Of a stretch of DNA of 6,768 bases, positions 1 to 5,419 are shown piece by piece (positions within the stretch are counted from its first letter, which is position 1; every line of letters begins with the position of its first letter). Made by a program: the position numbers and the translations under genes. Source of the stretch: Methanomassiliicoccales archaeon (lineage in GTDB: Archaea > Thermoplasmatota > Thermoplasmata > Methanomassiliicoccales > Methanomethylophilaceae); assembly GCA_900767505.1 (NCBI GenBank), contig CAAFZG010000098.1, positions 1-6,768 of the forward strand. The letters run 5' to 3'. The notes beneath the pieces were generated by a model. The model did not search any database. It worked only from the letters and a program-made list of their open reading frames with translations, and was not told the origin of the DNA.

Positions 1-61
1 AGCAGATGGGCGAGAGATAACGGCCCAGCACAAGCCGTCTAGAATATCGCGAAGAATCTAG
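1..61 (+). other. possible 3' end of an upstream gene, or untranslated leader
   Basis: Two forward frames are open from the window edge. The frame from base 1 runs to TAG at 40-42. The frame from base 2 runs to TAG at 59-61 and would encode a basic tail ending SRISRRI. Neither can be tied to a protein family from so few residues. TAG is not used by any of the seven genes in the window, which makes a coding tail less likely. No minus-strand start codon gives a sustained frame here. This may equally be untranslated leader or the end of an RNA gene. Confidence 0.15.
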
Positions 62-65
62 ACGG
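35..65. repeat. perfect 9-bp inverted repeat upstream of the PAC2 gene
   Basis: CCGTCTAGA at 35-43 is the exact reverse complement of TCTAGACGG at 57-65, separated by a 13-nt loop. It is not followed by a T tract on the plus strand, so it does not look like a normal archaeal terminator. A competing shorter stem, ACGGC 20-24 with GCCGT 34-38, uses part of the same left arm, so the two hairpins could not form together. It could be an operator or the last hairpin of an upstream transcript; the sequence does not decide. Confidence 0.45.
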
Positions 66-100
66 ATGAACAGTCGGATTTCGACGTTCGGCGGAGGACC

Positions 101-109
101 TTAATTATG
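101..109 (+). promoter_or_regulatory. TATA-like box for the PAC2 gene
   Basis: TTAATTATG is an AT-rich island in a GC-rich leader, centred about 30 nt before the ATG at 135. That distance suits an archaeal promoter giving a leaderless or nearly leaderless mRNA. The only Shine-Dalgarno-like stretch, GGAGG at 93-97, lies about 37 nt from the start, too far to act in initiation. Confidence 0.5.
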
Positions 110-134
110 ACACACAGTCGACATTCACGATGGC

Positions 135-860
135 ATGGCTGTTAAAACTCTGAAGTATGCGGACCTGAGTCTGGATGACCCTGTCGCGATCATCGGATTC
201 CCGAGTATAGGTCTCGTGAGCTCGATAATGGCCAATTTCTACGTCTCCCAATTGAAGATGACACCGATAGCAGGCCTGTCATCTCCGGAGATGCCTCCCT
301 ACAGCATGATACAGGATGGGACCGCATATCCTCCCGTGAGATTCTACGGAAGGAAGCACACCACGAAGACCGGCAGGGATGCCATAATCTGCCTGTCCGA
401 GTACGCCCCCAAGCCCGAGGACTGCTACGAGGTCGTGGAGTCCGTGCTCTCCTATCTGAGATATGCAGGCGTGAAGGACATCATCTGCCTTGACGGGATC
501 AACAGGACCAGCGAGGGGGACATCCCGCTCGTATGCGGATCCGGAGAGGGATGCGCCAAGATGGTGAAGAAGTCCAAGTTCAAAGTGATGGAATCCGGAA
601 TGGTCAGAGGCACCACGGGCGTTATGCTCTATGACTCGAAGGCGTACGATATGAACGTCATCGCCCTGCTCGTTCCCGCGAATCCCTCGCTTCCCGACCC
701 GGGATCGGCCACTGCCTTCATCCCGGCGATCGCATCCATGGTCCCCGGAGTGAGGGTCAGCCCCAAGCAGCTGCTGAAGGAGGACGAGGAGATCAAGAAG
801 CACGTCGAGAGTGCCGCGGCAGGTCCCGACCCGTCCGCTTCCGCCACATTCTACGGATGA
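135..860 (+). CDS. PAC2 family proteasome assembly chaperone
   Basis: A 241-residue protein of the PAC2 family (COG2047/COG1938 type), cytoplasmic, related to the eukaryotic Pba1-Pba2/PAC1-PAC2 chaperones that guide assembly of the 20S proteasome alpha ring. Visible hallmarks are the N-terminal GFPSIGLV motif at residues 21-28, the PPYSMIQDG stretch at 54-62, a SGMVRGTTGVML segment at 154-165, and the C-terminal DPGSA...FIPAIASMVPGVRV block at 188-208 followed by a charged helix at 210-226. A flexible Ala/Pro/Ser tail ends in Phe-Tyr-Gly, which fits the HbYX signature used to dock on proteasome alpha rings. The upstream ATG at 130 runs into a stop after seven codons, so 135 is the start. The decarboxylase gene begins 31 nt after the stop. 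Family assignment is strong; the proteasome role is inferred from homologues. Confidence 0.9.
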   Translation: MAVKTLKYADLSLDDPVAIIGFPSIGLVSSIMANFYVSQLKMTPIAGLSSPEMPPYSMIQDGTAYPPVRFYGRKHTTKTGRDAIICLSEYAPKPEDCYEVVESVLSYLRYAGVKDIICLDGINRTSEGDIPLVCGSGEGCAKMVKKSKFKVMESGMVRGTTGVMLYDSKAYDMNVIALLVPANPSLPDPGSATAFIPAIASMVPGVRVSPKQLLKEDEEIKKHVESAAAGPDPSASATFYG

Positions 861-863
861 ACA

Positions 864-871
864 GATATATG
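864..871 (+). promoter_or_regulatory. TATA box for the arginine decarboxylase gene
   Basis: GATATATG lies directly after the PAC2 stop codon and is centred about 25 nt before ATG 892. It would place transcription start at or next to the A of that ATG. There is no Shine-Dalgarno sequence between them, so a leaderless transcript is the simplest reading. The gene could also be read through from the PAC2 promoter. Confidence 0.5.
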
Positions 872-891
872 CGCAGCACTTGTACGCGGGC

Positions 892-1365
892 ATGGAACTC
901 GTCCCTTCGAAATTCTTCATAACCCGCAGTTCGGCAGTCAGCGAGGTATCCGACCTCAACGCCTTCGACAAGGCGCTCATATCCGCAGGCATCGGAGAGC
1001 AGAACCTGGTCTCCGTATCATCGGTCATACCGATCGGCGCCGAGAGGGTCGAGATCTGCGAGATGCCCATGGGTGCCGTCACGCACTGCGTCCTCGCACA
1101 GATGAGGGGCACCGAGGGGGAGACGATCGCCGCAGGGATCGCATACGCCTACAGGAAGGACGGAAAGGGCGGATACGTCGCCGAAGGCCATATCCACGGA
1201 TCAGCCGAGTCCCTGAAGGAGATCCTCACCTGGAAGATGGACGAGATGTCCCGCATAAGGGGCGTCGAGTTCAACAAGATCGAATTCGTGGCCGAGGAGC
1301 TGGAGATCCCGCTCGACAACTACGGATGCTGCATCGCCGCACTCGTGTTCACGGAGTACCACTGA
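892..1365 (+). CDS. pdaD: pyruvoyl-dependent arginine decarboxylase
   Basis: A 157-residue proenzyme of the PvlArgDC family, which decarboxylates arginine to agmatine in the cytoplasm. Agmatine feeds polyamine synthesis and, in archaea, the agmatidine modification of tRNA-Ile. The self-cleavage site is Ser43-Ser44 inside NLVSVSSVIP; Ser44 would become the pyruvoyl group of the alpha chain, leaving a 43-residue beta chain. Asp26 (LNAFDKAL), Asn38 and Glu98 (AEGHIHG) align by eye with active-site positions Asp35, Asn47 and Glu109 of the M. jannaschii enzyme. The frame is open back to GTG 811, but that would overlap the PAC2 gene by 50 nt and add 27 residues unlike the family. ATG 892 gives the usual VPSKFFITR-type N-terminus and sits at leaderless spacing from a TATA box. 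It overlaps the next gene by one base. Confidence in function is high. Confidence 0.93.
   Translation: MELVPSKFFITRSSAVSEVSDLNAFDKALISAGIGEQNLVSVSSVIPIGAERVEICEMPMGAVTHCVLAQMRGTEGETIAAGIAYAYRKDGKGGYVAEGHIHGSAESLKEILTWKMDEMSRIRGVEFNKIEFVAEELEIPLDNYGCCIAALVFTEYH
1353..1356 (+). promoter_or_regulatory. Shine-Dalgarno site deciding the start at 1365
   Basis: GGAG lies 8 nt before ATG 1365, inside the last codons of the decarboxylase gene. It is the only start in this cluster with both an SD-like site and no TATA box, which fits an internal cistron translated from a shared mRNA and coupled through the TGATG overlap. Confidence 0.5.
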
Positions 1366-1799
1366 TGTACGGCCTGGTCCAGTGCGGGGTCTGCCACAGG
1401 CCCAGGATCGCAGACCTGTCCAAAGGCGAATCGTCCTGCCCCTACTGCAACTGCGTCCAGGAGAACGGGAAGCTCAGATGCTTCTACAGATCCGAGGATC
1501 AGAACGCTGTCAGGGAGGCCCTGTCGCAGGCCACCGGGTTCGTTCCCCAGGACACTGCCAAGAAGAAGGAGAGGATCGCCGAGGCCGATCCGTACTCCAC
1601 GATGGTGTTCAGATACGAGCACTGCTCGGACCTGGACGAGAAGATGCAGATACTCGCGGAGGGACTGACGTCGATAAAGGGGACCTTCACCCTGGATGAT
1701 GTCAGGGAGGTGGCCGGGGACCGCGCCGAGAAGATGGTCTCCGCCATGCTCGACCGCTGCATCATCTCGGAGGTCCGCATCGGGCGCTACCGCGCCTGA
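1365..1799 (+). CDS. zinc-ribbon protein (DUF5817/DUF1922-like) with C-terminal helical domain
   Basis: A 144-residue archaeal protein of unknown function. The N-terminal 40 residues form a zinc ribbon with Cys7-x2-Cys10 and Cys25-x2-Cys28, starting MYGLVQCGVC; this matches the archaeal DUF1922/DUF5817 type, in which the ribbon is followed by a short beta segment (here about residues 31-41). Residues 43-85 are helical and charged. Residues 100-144 (DLDEKMQIL to VRIGRYRA) look like a winged-helix fold, with a predicted helix-turn-helix around TLDDVREVAGDRAEKMVSAM and a closing basic strand. Together these suggest nucleic-acid binding, which is inference only. The start is set by the 1-nt TGATG overlap with the decarboxylase stop and an upstream GGAG; in-frame codons further upstream lie inside the decarboxylase. 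A T7 tract follows 14 nt after the stop. Confidence 0.75.
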   Translation: MYGLVQCGVCHRPRIADLSKGESSCPYCNCVQENGKLRCFYRSEDQNAVREALSQATGFVPQDTAKKKERIAEADPYSTMVFRYEHCSDLDEKMQILAEGLTSIKGTFTLDDVREVAGDRAEKMVSAMLDRCIISEVRIGRYRA

Positions 1800-1813
1800 C
1801 AAACGCCATTCCC

Positions 1814-1820
1814 TTTTTTT
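1814..1820 (+). terminator. T7 terminator for the plus-strand cluster
   Basis: CCC followed by seven T residues lies 14 nt after the stop of the zinc-ribbon gene and 5 nt before the end of the convergent minus-strand gene. Archaeal RNA polymerase terminates at plain T tracts without a strong hairpin, so this is a likely end for the 135-1799 cluster. On the minus strand it reads as A, so it should not stop the opposing gene. Confidence 0.6.
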
Positions 1821-1825
1821 CAGAA

Positions 1826-2542
1826 TCACTTGGGGATATCGTCCCTGCGCTTGCCCTCCATCCTGAGGACATCACGGACGACCGAGGGCAGCTGCTTCAC
1901 CATCGTACGGCCATAGACCATGATCGCGAAGAGGACCGCGACGACCGCGCTGAGATAGTAGACGATGCTTCCGCCTATGTCCCCTCCGTGGAGCATGACC
2001 GTCAGGAGGATGTTGTACACTATCAGGGGTATCGCGGCCTGAAGCGCGAACTCCATGACCCTGTGCCTTGCGATCCCCTCTCCGACGTTGGTCCCGCCGG
2101 AGCCGAGTATCATGGCCATCGTGACGGATATCACGACGAGGATCAGAACGGATGCATCCAGGGTCTTCACGGTGGATGTTGTGACGAAGCATATTCCGGT
2201 GGACAGGCCGCAGGCCATTCCGAGGCCGAGGGCGTATCCGTAGAACACGGAATCGGACTTCCCGCGGAAGCGCCTGAGGTTCATGATGACGACCATCGCC
2301 ATGACCTCCACTATCGCCATGAGGACCATCAGCACGATGTTCGTGGCGAATCCGAGGACCGCCATGGCGAAGAACAGTACCGAGCCCGCGACCATCCCGA
2401 CAACCAGCATCCCGAAGAACGTGGGGTCGGAGAAAAACGGTTGTTCGACGCGGGGGTAGGTGTAGTTGCGTACGCCTATGAACATCATGGCCAGTGCAGG
2501 CCCTATCCCCAGGATCATCGCCAGACCTAGAATCCAATCCAT
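1826..2542 (-). CDS. 7-TM membrane protein, possibly a degenerate PrsW-type intramembrane protease relative
   Basis: A 238-residue integral membrane protein. Hydrophobic segments are near residues 3-22, 41-62, 66-88, 100-123, 129-147, 165-184 and 191-211. Basic loops (RRFRGKS at 90-96, ARHR at 158-161) and a charged tail from 211 predict N-out, C-in topology. The order of landmarks recalls PrsW proteins: a PALAMMF-like first helix followed by a Tyr/Pro/Glu-rich loop (23-40), a Glu in helix 3 (Glu79), a basic linker, then a YGYALGLGMA helix (101-110) and a helix ending IPLIVYN (171-177). However, the EExxK pair reads Glu-Val, the second-motif Glu is absent, and the His expected before the final Asn is Ile, so it is probably not catalytic. 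An unrelated membrane protein remains possible. The start has a TATA box about 25 nt upstream that overlaps the end of the preceding gene. Confidence 0.75.
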   Translation of the reverse strand: MDWILGLAMILGIGPALAMMFIGVRNYTYPRVEQPFFSDPTFFGMLVVGMVAGSVLFFAMAVLGFATNIVLMVLMAIVEVMAMVVIMNLRRFRGKSDSVFYGYALGLGMACGLSTGICFVTTSTVKTLDASVLILVVISVTMAMILGSGGTNVGEGIARHRVMEFALQAAIPLIVYNILLTVMLHGGDIGGSIVYYLSAVVAVLFAIMVYGRTMVKQLPSVVRDVLRMEGKRRDDIPK

Positions 2543-2564
2543 GTCCGTGCTAACCGCGTACAGG

Positions 2565-2570
2565 TTTTAA
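2565..2570 (-). promoter_or_regulatory. TATA box for the 7-TM gene, overlapping the upstream stop codon
   Basis: On the minus strand this reads TTAAAA, within GTTAAAACC, centred about 25 nt before the ATG at 2542. It includes the TAA stop of the 642-residue gene (2569-2567). No Shine-Dalgarno site precedes the ATG, so a leaderless transcript is plausible, although co-transcription across the 24-nt gap is equally possible. Confidence 0.45.
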
Positions 2571-4495
2571 CGTTTGCGAGTCCTGCCTTCGGGGATCCCG
2601 TCCATTAGTTTGTCGTAATAATGGACGACCATGCAGGACCTCTCGCACCTTCCGCATGAGTTGCAGCGGGCCGGATCCACCCTCATGCCGCCGGATATCC
2701 TGATGGCCTTGCGGGGACATCCTTCGGCGCAGATCCCGCATTCGGTGCACATCATCGCCCTTATCAGCGCCTTGACAGACCGTTCGAAGACCGTGCGCGC
2801 ATTGCGCTCGTCGGGGGCGTTGACGGACACCTGACCTCCCCCGAACAGCCTGGCCCTGCCTATGGGGAGCTTCAGAAGGGCGATCTCGTACTCATCCGAG
2901 TATTTCGTGTCGCCCACGGTCCTCAGCGCATCGGCGGTGTAGGAGAAATCGCGGACGCGGGGCACGGTTACCACCGCCTCCACTGAATATCCTCCGGCGG
3001 CGCACGGCGATGCGCCCTTGAGCATCTTGATGGACGGTCCCGTCTGGACCTTCGGACGCAGATCGAGTTCCATCTCCTCGGCGATCTGGACCATCTTCGG
3101 CGGCAGGGACTTCCACCTCCAGAAACCGAGAGCGACGTACTCCTCCGGAAGTCCGCGGGATTCCGCGTATGCGCGGAGATGGTCCTCCCATCTGGAATAC
3201 AACTCAGGATGGATGCGCCCGGTGTTCCTCCATTCGCTTGTGAGGCACGACGGGCATAGATAGCATCCGATTCTCTCGAAATCACGGTCGTACAGCGGAT
3301 TGTATTCCAGACCGAACAGCAGTATGTACCCCCAGACCTCCGCGGAGCACCAGTCGCGTATGGGATTGAGGTTTATCTGATTGGGGACGAACGGGTTCTT
3401 CGTCACCAGTCCGATCTCCGAACGGGCGAACGACTCCAGTTTCCTGTTGCCCTCGACCGTTATCGTCCCCTGAGGGAAATCGCGGGATATCGTCTCGGTC
3501 ATGGGTCCGAGCTTGCATACCTTGCAGCACCATCTGAAATCCTTGGCCGGAGGTCCGAATGCCTCCACGTTGTCCCAGAACCCTTCGTTGCCGTGGGCGA
3601 CGTGGATCCTGTTCCCATGGGCCTCCACGAATCTGCGGACATAGTCGACCGATTCGGGGAACTCCAGACCCGTATCGATATACAGGAGGTCCGGCGACTG
3701 CGCGACCTGGGATGCCAGCCCGTATGCCACAAGAGAGTCCTTCCCTCCGGAGAATGAGACGGTTATGGGGAGACCTTTGGTGTTCCTCTCGTCGATGAAC
3801 CTCCTCATCTCCTTGACCGCACGCCTCGATATGCGTCTGATATGGTCGCGGTTGGCATCCACGAAGCTGCCGAGATCCGCATTTTGGATGTCGTGCTGTT
3901 CGACCGGCGCATTGAGGTCGCGGATCTTGACCGCACGCTCCGCATCCTTGATGTCCGATGATGCCGTCAGCGCGATCCCGGGTCCGACCTTCTGACCCTT
4001 CCTGAGGATCAGAGGCGCTCCTTCGGCGAAATCGCCGATGACCTCGATGACGTTGGATCCAGGAACGACCTTGCCTTTCAGATGCCCGGACATCCCGCCG
4101 AAGCGTACGATGTTCTTGATGGCGCATCTGTCGAACATATCCGCCCCGGGCTGCCTGAGCTCCAGCACCATGCGGTCCGATCTGAGATCGAACCTCACTG
4201 TGGCGATGACGCTTCCGTCGGCGATGAGCTCGTCGTTCCTGTCCTCGCCCGGGATCTTGTTGAGGAACAATGCCTTGCCCTCCAGAGGCTCGGACGTCCC
4301 GAAGGCCTCGCGGAACAGGGACAGGACCATCCCGATGCTGTCGCCCATGCAGGGGCGGATGTCGCCGGGACTGTTGATGCGGAACTCGCGGCCCTCGGAG
4401 CCGCAGCATGAACATGATTCACCCAGAAGAAGCGTCCCGCAGCGGTCGCACCATCTGCAGAATTCCTTGCCGTGGGCTGCATTCTTCTGTACCAT
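2567..4495 (-). CDS. zinc-ribbon/PUA/PP-loop ATPase-ferredoxin fusion (annotated family: PAPS reductase-like)
   Basis: A 642-residue archaeal fusion protein. An N-terminal zinc ribbon (Cys13, 16, 19, 28, 30, 31) leads into a GDIRPCM segment at 44-50 and a PUA-like domain at about 95-185, of the type shared with archaeosine tRNA-guanine transglycosylase. The PP-loop domain follows: SFSGGKDS at 247-254, IDTGLEFPES at 273-282, WCCKVCKLGP at 322-331 and GCYLCPSC at 410-417, so a CC/CxxC iron-sulfur site is plausible. Near the C-terminus are two ferredoxin motifs, Cys583/586/589/593 and Cys611/614/617/621, able to hold two [4Fe-4S] clusters. The ECGxH catalytic motif of true PAPS reductases is absent. 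An intact SGGKDS loop suggests substrate adenylation, and the PUA domain suggests an RNA substrate, perhaps in thiolation; that is inference. The start lies next to the divergent promoter at 4496-4555. Confidence 0.88.
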   Translation of the reverse strand: MVQKNAAHGKEFCRWCDRCGTLLLGESCSCCGSEGREFRINSPGDIRPCMGDSIGMVLSLFREAFGTSEPLEGKALFLNKIPGEDRNDELIADGSVIATVRFDLRSDRMVLELRQPGADMFDRCAIKNIVRFGGMSGHLKGKVVPGSNVIEVIGDFAEGAPLILRKGQKVGPGIALTASSDIKDAERAVKIRDLNAPVEQHDIQNADLGSFVDANRDHIRRISRRAVKEMRRFIDERNTKGLPITVSFSGGKDSLVAYGLASQVAQSPDLLYIDTGLEFPESVDYVRRFVEAHGNRIHVAHGNEGFWDNVEAFGPPAKDFRWCCKVCKLGPMTETISRDFPQGTITVEGNRKLESFARSEIGLVTKNPFVPNQINLNPIRDWCSAEVWGYILLFGLEYNPLYDRDFERIGCYLCPSCLTSEWRNTGRIHPELYSRWEDHLRAYAESRGLPEEYVALGFWRWKSLPPKMVQIAEEMELDLRPKVQTGPSIKMLKGASPCAAGGYSVEAVVTVPRVRDFSYTADALRTVGDTKYSDEYEIALLKLPIGRARLFGGGQVSVNAPDERNARTVFERSVKALIRAMMCTECGICAEGCPRKAIRISGGMRVDPARCNSCGRCERSCMVVHYYDKLMDGIPEGRTRKR

Positions 4496-4524
4496 TCGGA
4501 TCGTCCCGTACGATTATGGTCCAC

Positions 4525-4532
4525 CTTTATAA
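4525..4532. promoter_or_regulatory. shared TATA box of divergent promoters
   Basis: CTTTATAA contains TTTATAA, a strong TATA box whose complement TTATAAA also fits the consensus. On the plus strand its centre is about 27 nt before ATG 4556, which predicts a leaderless M50 protease mRNA. On the minus strand its centre is about 33 nt before the ATG at 4495, which allows a leader of roughly 7 nt. A second, weaker minus-strand candidate is CCATAATC at 4513-4520. The intergenic space is only 60 bp, so both promoters must overlap. Confidence 0.6.
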
Positions 4533-4555
4533 CCATGAGCAAACATGGACTGTCC

Positions 4556-5236
4556 ATGGAAGATTACGACGACGGTCTGACCCGCATCAACACCGGATTC
4601 GGCAGGCCCAAGTTCAGCCAAGTGGAGATCAAGGACATCATAGTGTCCGTGATCGTCCTATCCATAGCATTCACGATCCTGTACAGGACAGGTTTCGCGA
4701 TGAACTACTTCAGGTACCACCTGGGGTCGGACGCCGCCGCATACGCCGGACTGTTCGGACTCAGTGTCCTTCTGGTCGTCCTCAGCTTCATGACCCATGA
4801 GCTCGGACACAAGTTCGTCGCCCAGAAGGCAGGACTGTGGTCGGAGTATCGCATGTTCCCCATGGGACTGGTCATCACGCTGGTCACATCGTTCATCGGA
4901 TTCCTGTTCGCAGCACCCGGCGCGGTGTACATCTCGGGCAACATGGACGAGAAGACCAACGGAAAGGTCAGCATAGCGGGACCTGCGGTCAACATCGTCG
5001 TCGCGGCCGTCGCCATCCTCGGAACGATCGCATTCAACGGAACGGTCCTCCTTGTGCCGTTCTTCCTGCTCGCGAACCTCAATGCGTTCCTGGCCGTGTT
5101 CAACCTGATCCCCGTGCCCCCGCTGGACGGTTCGAAGATCATCAGATGGAACACCATGATCTGGGCATGCGCGATAGGCATCGCCGCGATCGAGCTTGCC
5201 ACCATCTTCCTCATGCCCGACCTCTACTGGGCCTGA
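4556..5236 (+). CDS. M50 family site-2 intramembrane metalloprotease
   Basis: A 226-residue membrane zinc protease of the site-2 protease family, which cuts substrates within the membrane. The zinc-binding HELGH motif is at residues 81-85 at the end of a hydrophobic helix; the third ligand is Asp191 in NLIPVPPLDG at 183-192. A GPAVN motif at 142-146 is typical of the family. About six hydrophobic segments are visible (27-45, 62-80, 101-120, 143-161, 163-183, 200-219), with a hydrophilic N-terminus of about 25 residues. It has no PDZ or CBS domain, so it is a minimal core version. The frame is open further upstream, with ATG 4535, but that codon lies only a few bases after the TATA box and would not be transcribed from it; ATG 4556 sits at leaderless distance. 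The substrate is unknown. A hairpin plus T-rich tract follows 11 nt after the stop. Confidence 0.9.
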   Translation: MEDYDDGLTRINTGFGRPKFSQVEIKDIIVSVIVLSIAFTILYRTGFAMNYFRYHLGSDAAAYAGLFGLSVLLVVLSFMTHELGHKFVAQKAGLWSEYRMFPMGLVITLVTSFIGFLFAAPGAVYISGNMDEKTNGKVSIAGPAVNIVVAAVAILGTIAFNGTVLLVPFFLLANLNAFLAVFNLIPVPPLDGSKIIRWNTMIWACAIGIAAIELATIFLMPDLYWA

Positions 5237-5241
5237 GGACT

Positions 5242-5291
5242 AAAACACCGATGCGTGCGCACTGCGGTGAGTGCGCATCGGACCTTCTTTT
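5242..5291. terminator. bidirectional hairpin terminator after the M50 gene
   Basis: The right arm AGTGCGCATCGG (5270-5281) pairs along its full 12 bases with the left arm 5248-5263, which carries four extra bases (TGCG or CGTG) as a bulge; the loop is GCGGTG. CTTCTTTT at 5284-5291 follows on the plus strand. On the minus strand the hairpin is followed by TGTTTT (5247-5242). It could therefore end both the M50 gene and, from the other side, the transcript of the FAD-linked oxidase. Confidence 0.7.
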
Positions 5292-5314
5292 ACGGTTTGT
5301 GGTAGATGATCAGC

Positions 5315-5340
5315 GTGTTGGTGTCTCGCCACATCAACAT
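5315..5340. repeat. inverted repeat in the M50-oxidase intergenic region
   Basis: TGTTGGTGT at 5316-5324 pairs with ACATCAACA at 5331-5339 over 9 bp with one G-U pair around a 6-nt CTCGCC loop, and an outer G-U pair (5315/5340) can be added. No T tract follows immediately on either strand, so a terminator role is not evident. It would lie in the 3' untranslated region of the minus-strand oxidase if that transcript runs to 5242. Confidence 0.4.
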
Positions 5341-5362
5341 CGTTGACTATGAACTATGAGGA

Positions 5363-5383
5363 GGTCGGCAAAATGCGCCGACC
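5363..5383. repeat. inverted repeat just downstream of the oxidase gene
   Basis: GGTCGGC at 5363-5369 and GCCGACC at 5377-5383 form a perfect 7-bp GC-rich stem with loop AAAATGC. Two copies of ACTATGA lie in tandem just to its left (5346-5359). On the plus strand the sequence after the stem is only mildly T-rich (GTTTGTT, then GTTTTATT to 5409); on the minus strand it is not. It sits 37 nt beyond the oxidase stop codon and could protect that mRNA's 3' end. Confidence 0.45.
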
Positions 5384-5419
5384 ACCCCGTTTGTTAACCT
5401 GTTTTATTAGATCCCCGGA

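Noticed and set aside
35..72. Possible H/ACA guide RNA (9-bp hairpin followed by ACA at 70-72)
   Set aside because: The stem is too short for a pseudouridylation pocket and there is no K-turn or K-loop; ACA is four rather than three bases from the stem.
279..1112. Long minus-strand open frame of 277 codons opposite the PAC2 and decarboxylase genes
   Set aside because: It lies antisense across two well-recognised genes and its translation is rich in His/Gly/Arg with no family features; high GC content makes antisense frames open by chance.
3282..4415. Minus-strand 377-codon frame inside the PP-loop gene
   Set aside because: It is a shifted frame of a gene with clear domains; the product is an Arg/Gly/Pro-rich low-complexity string typical of shadow frames.
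4535..4555. Upstream ATG 4535 as the M50 protease start
   Set aside because: It sits within a few bases of the TATA box, so a transcript starting at normal distance would not contain it; the added residues (MSKHGLS) are not needed by the family.
5303..5348. Possible C/D box small RNA (GATGATCA as a C box) in the intergenic region
   Set aside because: The C-box match is imperfect and no CTGA D box follows at a suitable distance on the plus strand; the bases fit an inverted repeat better.
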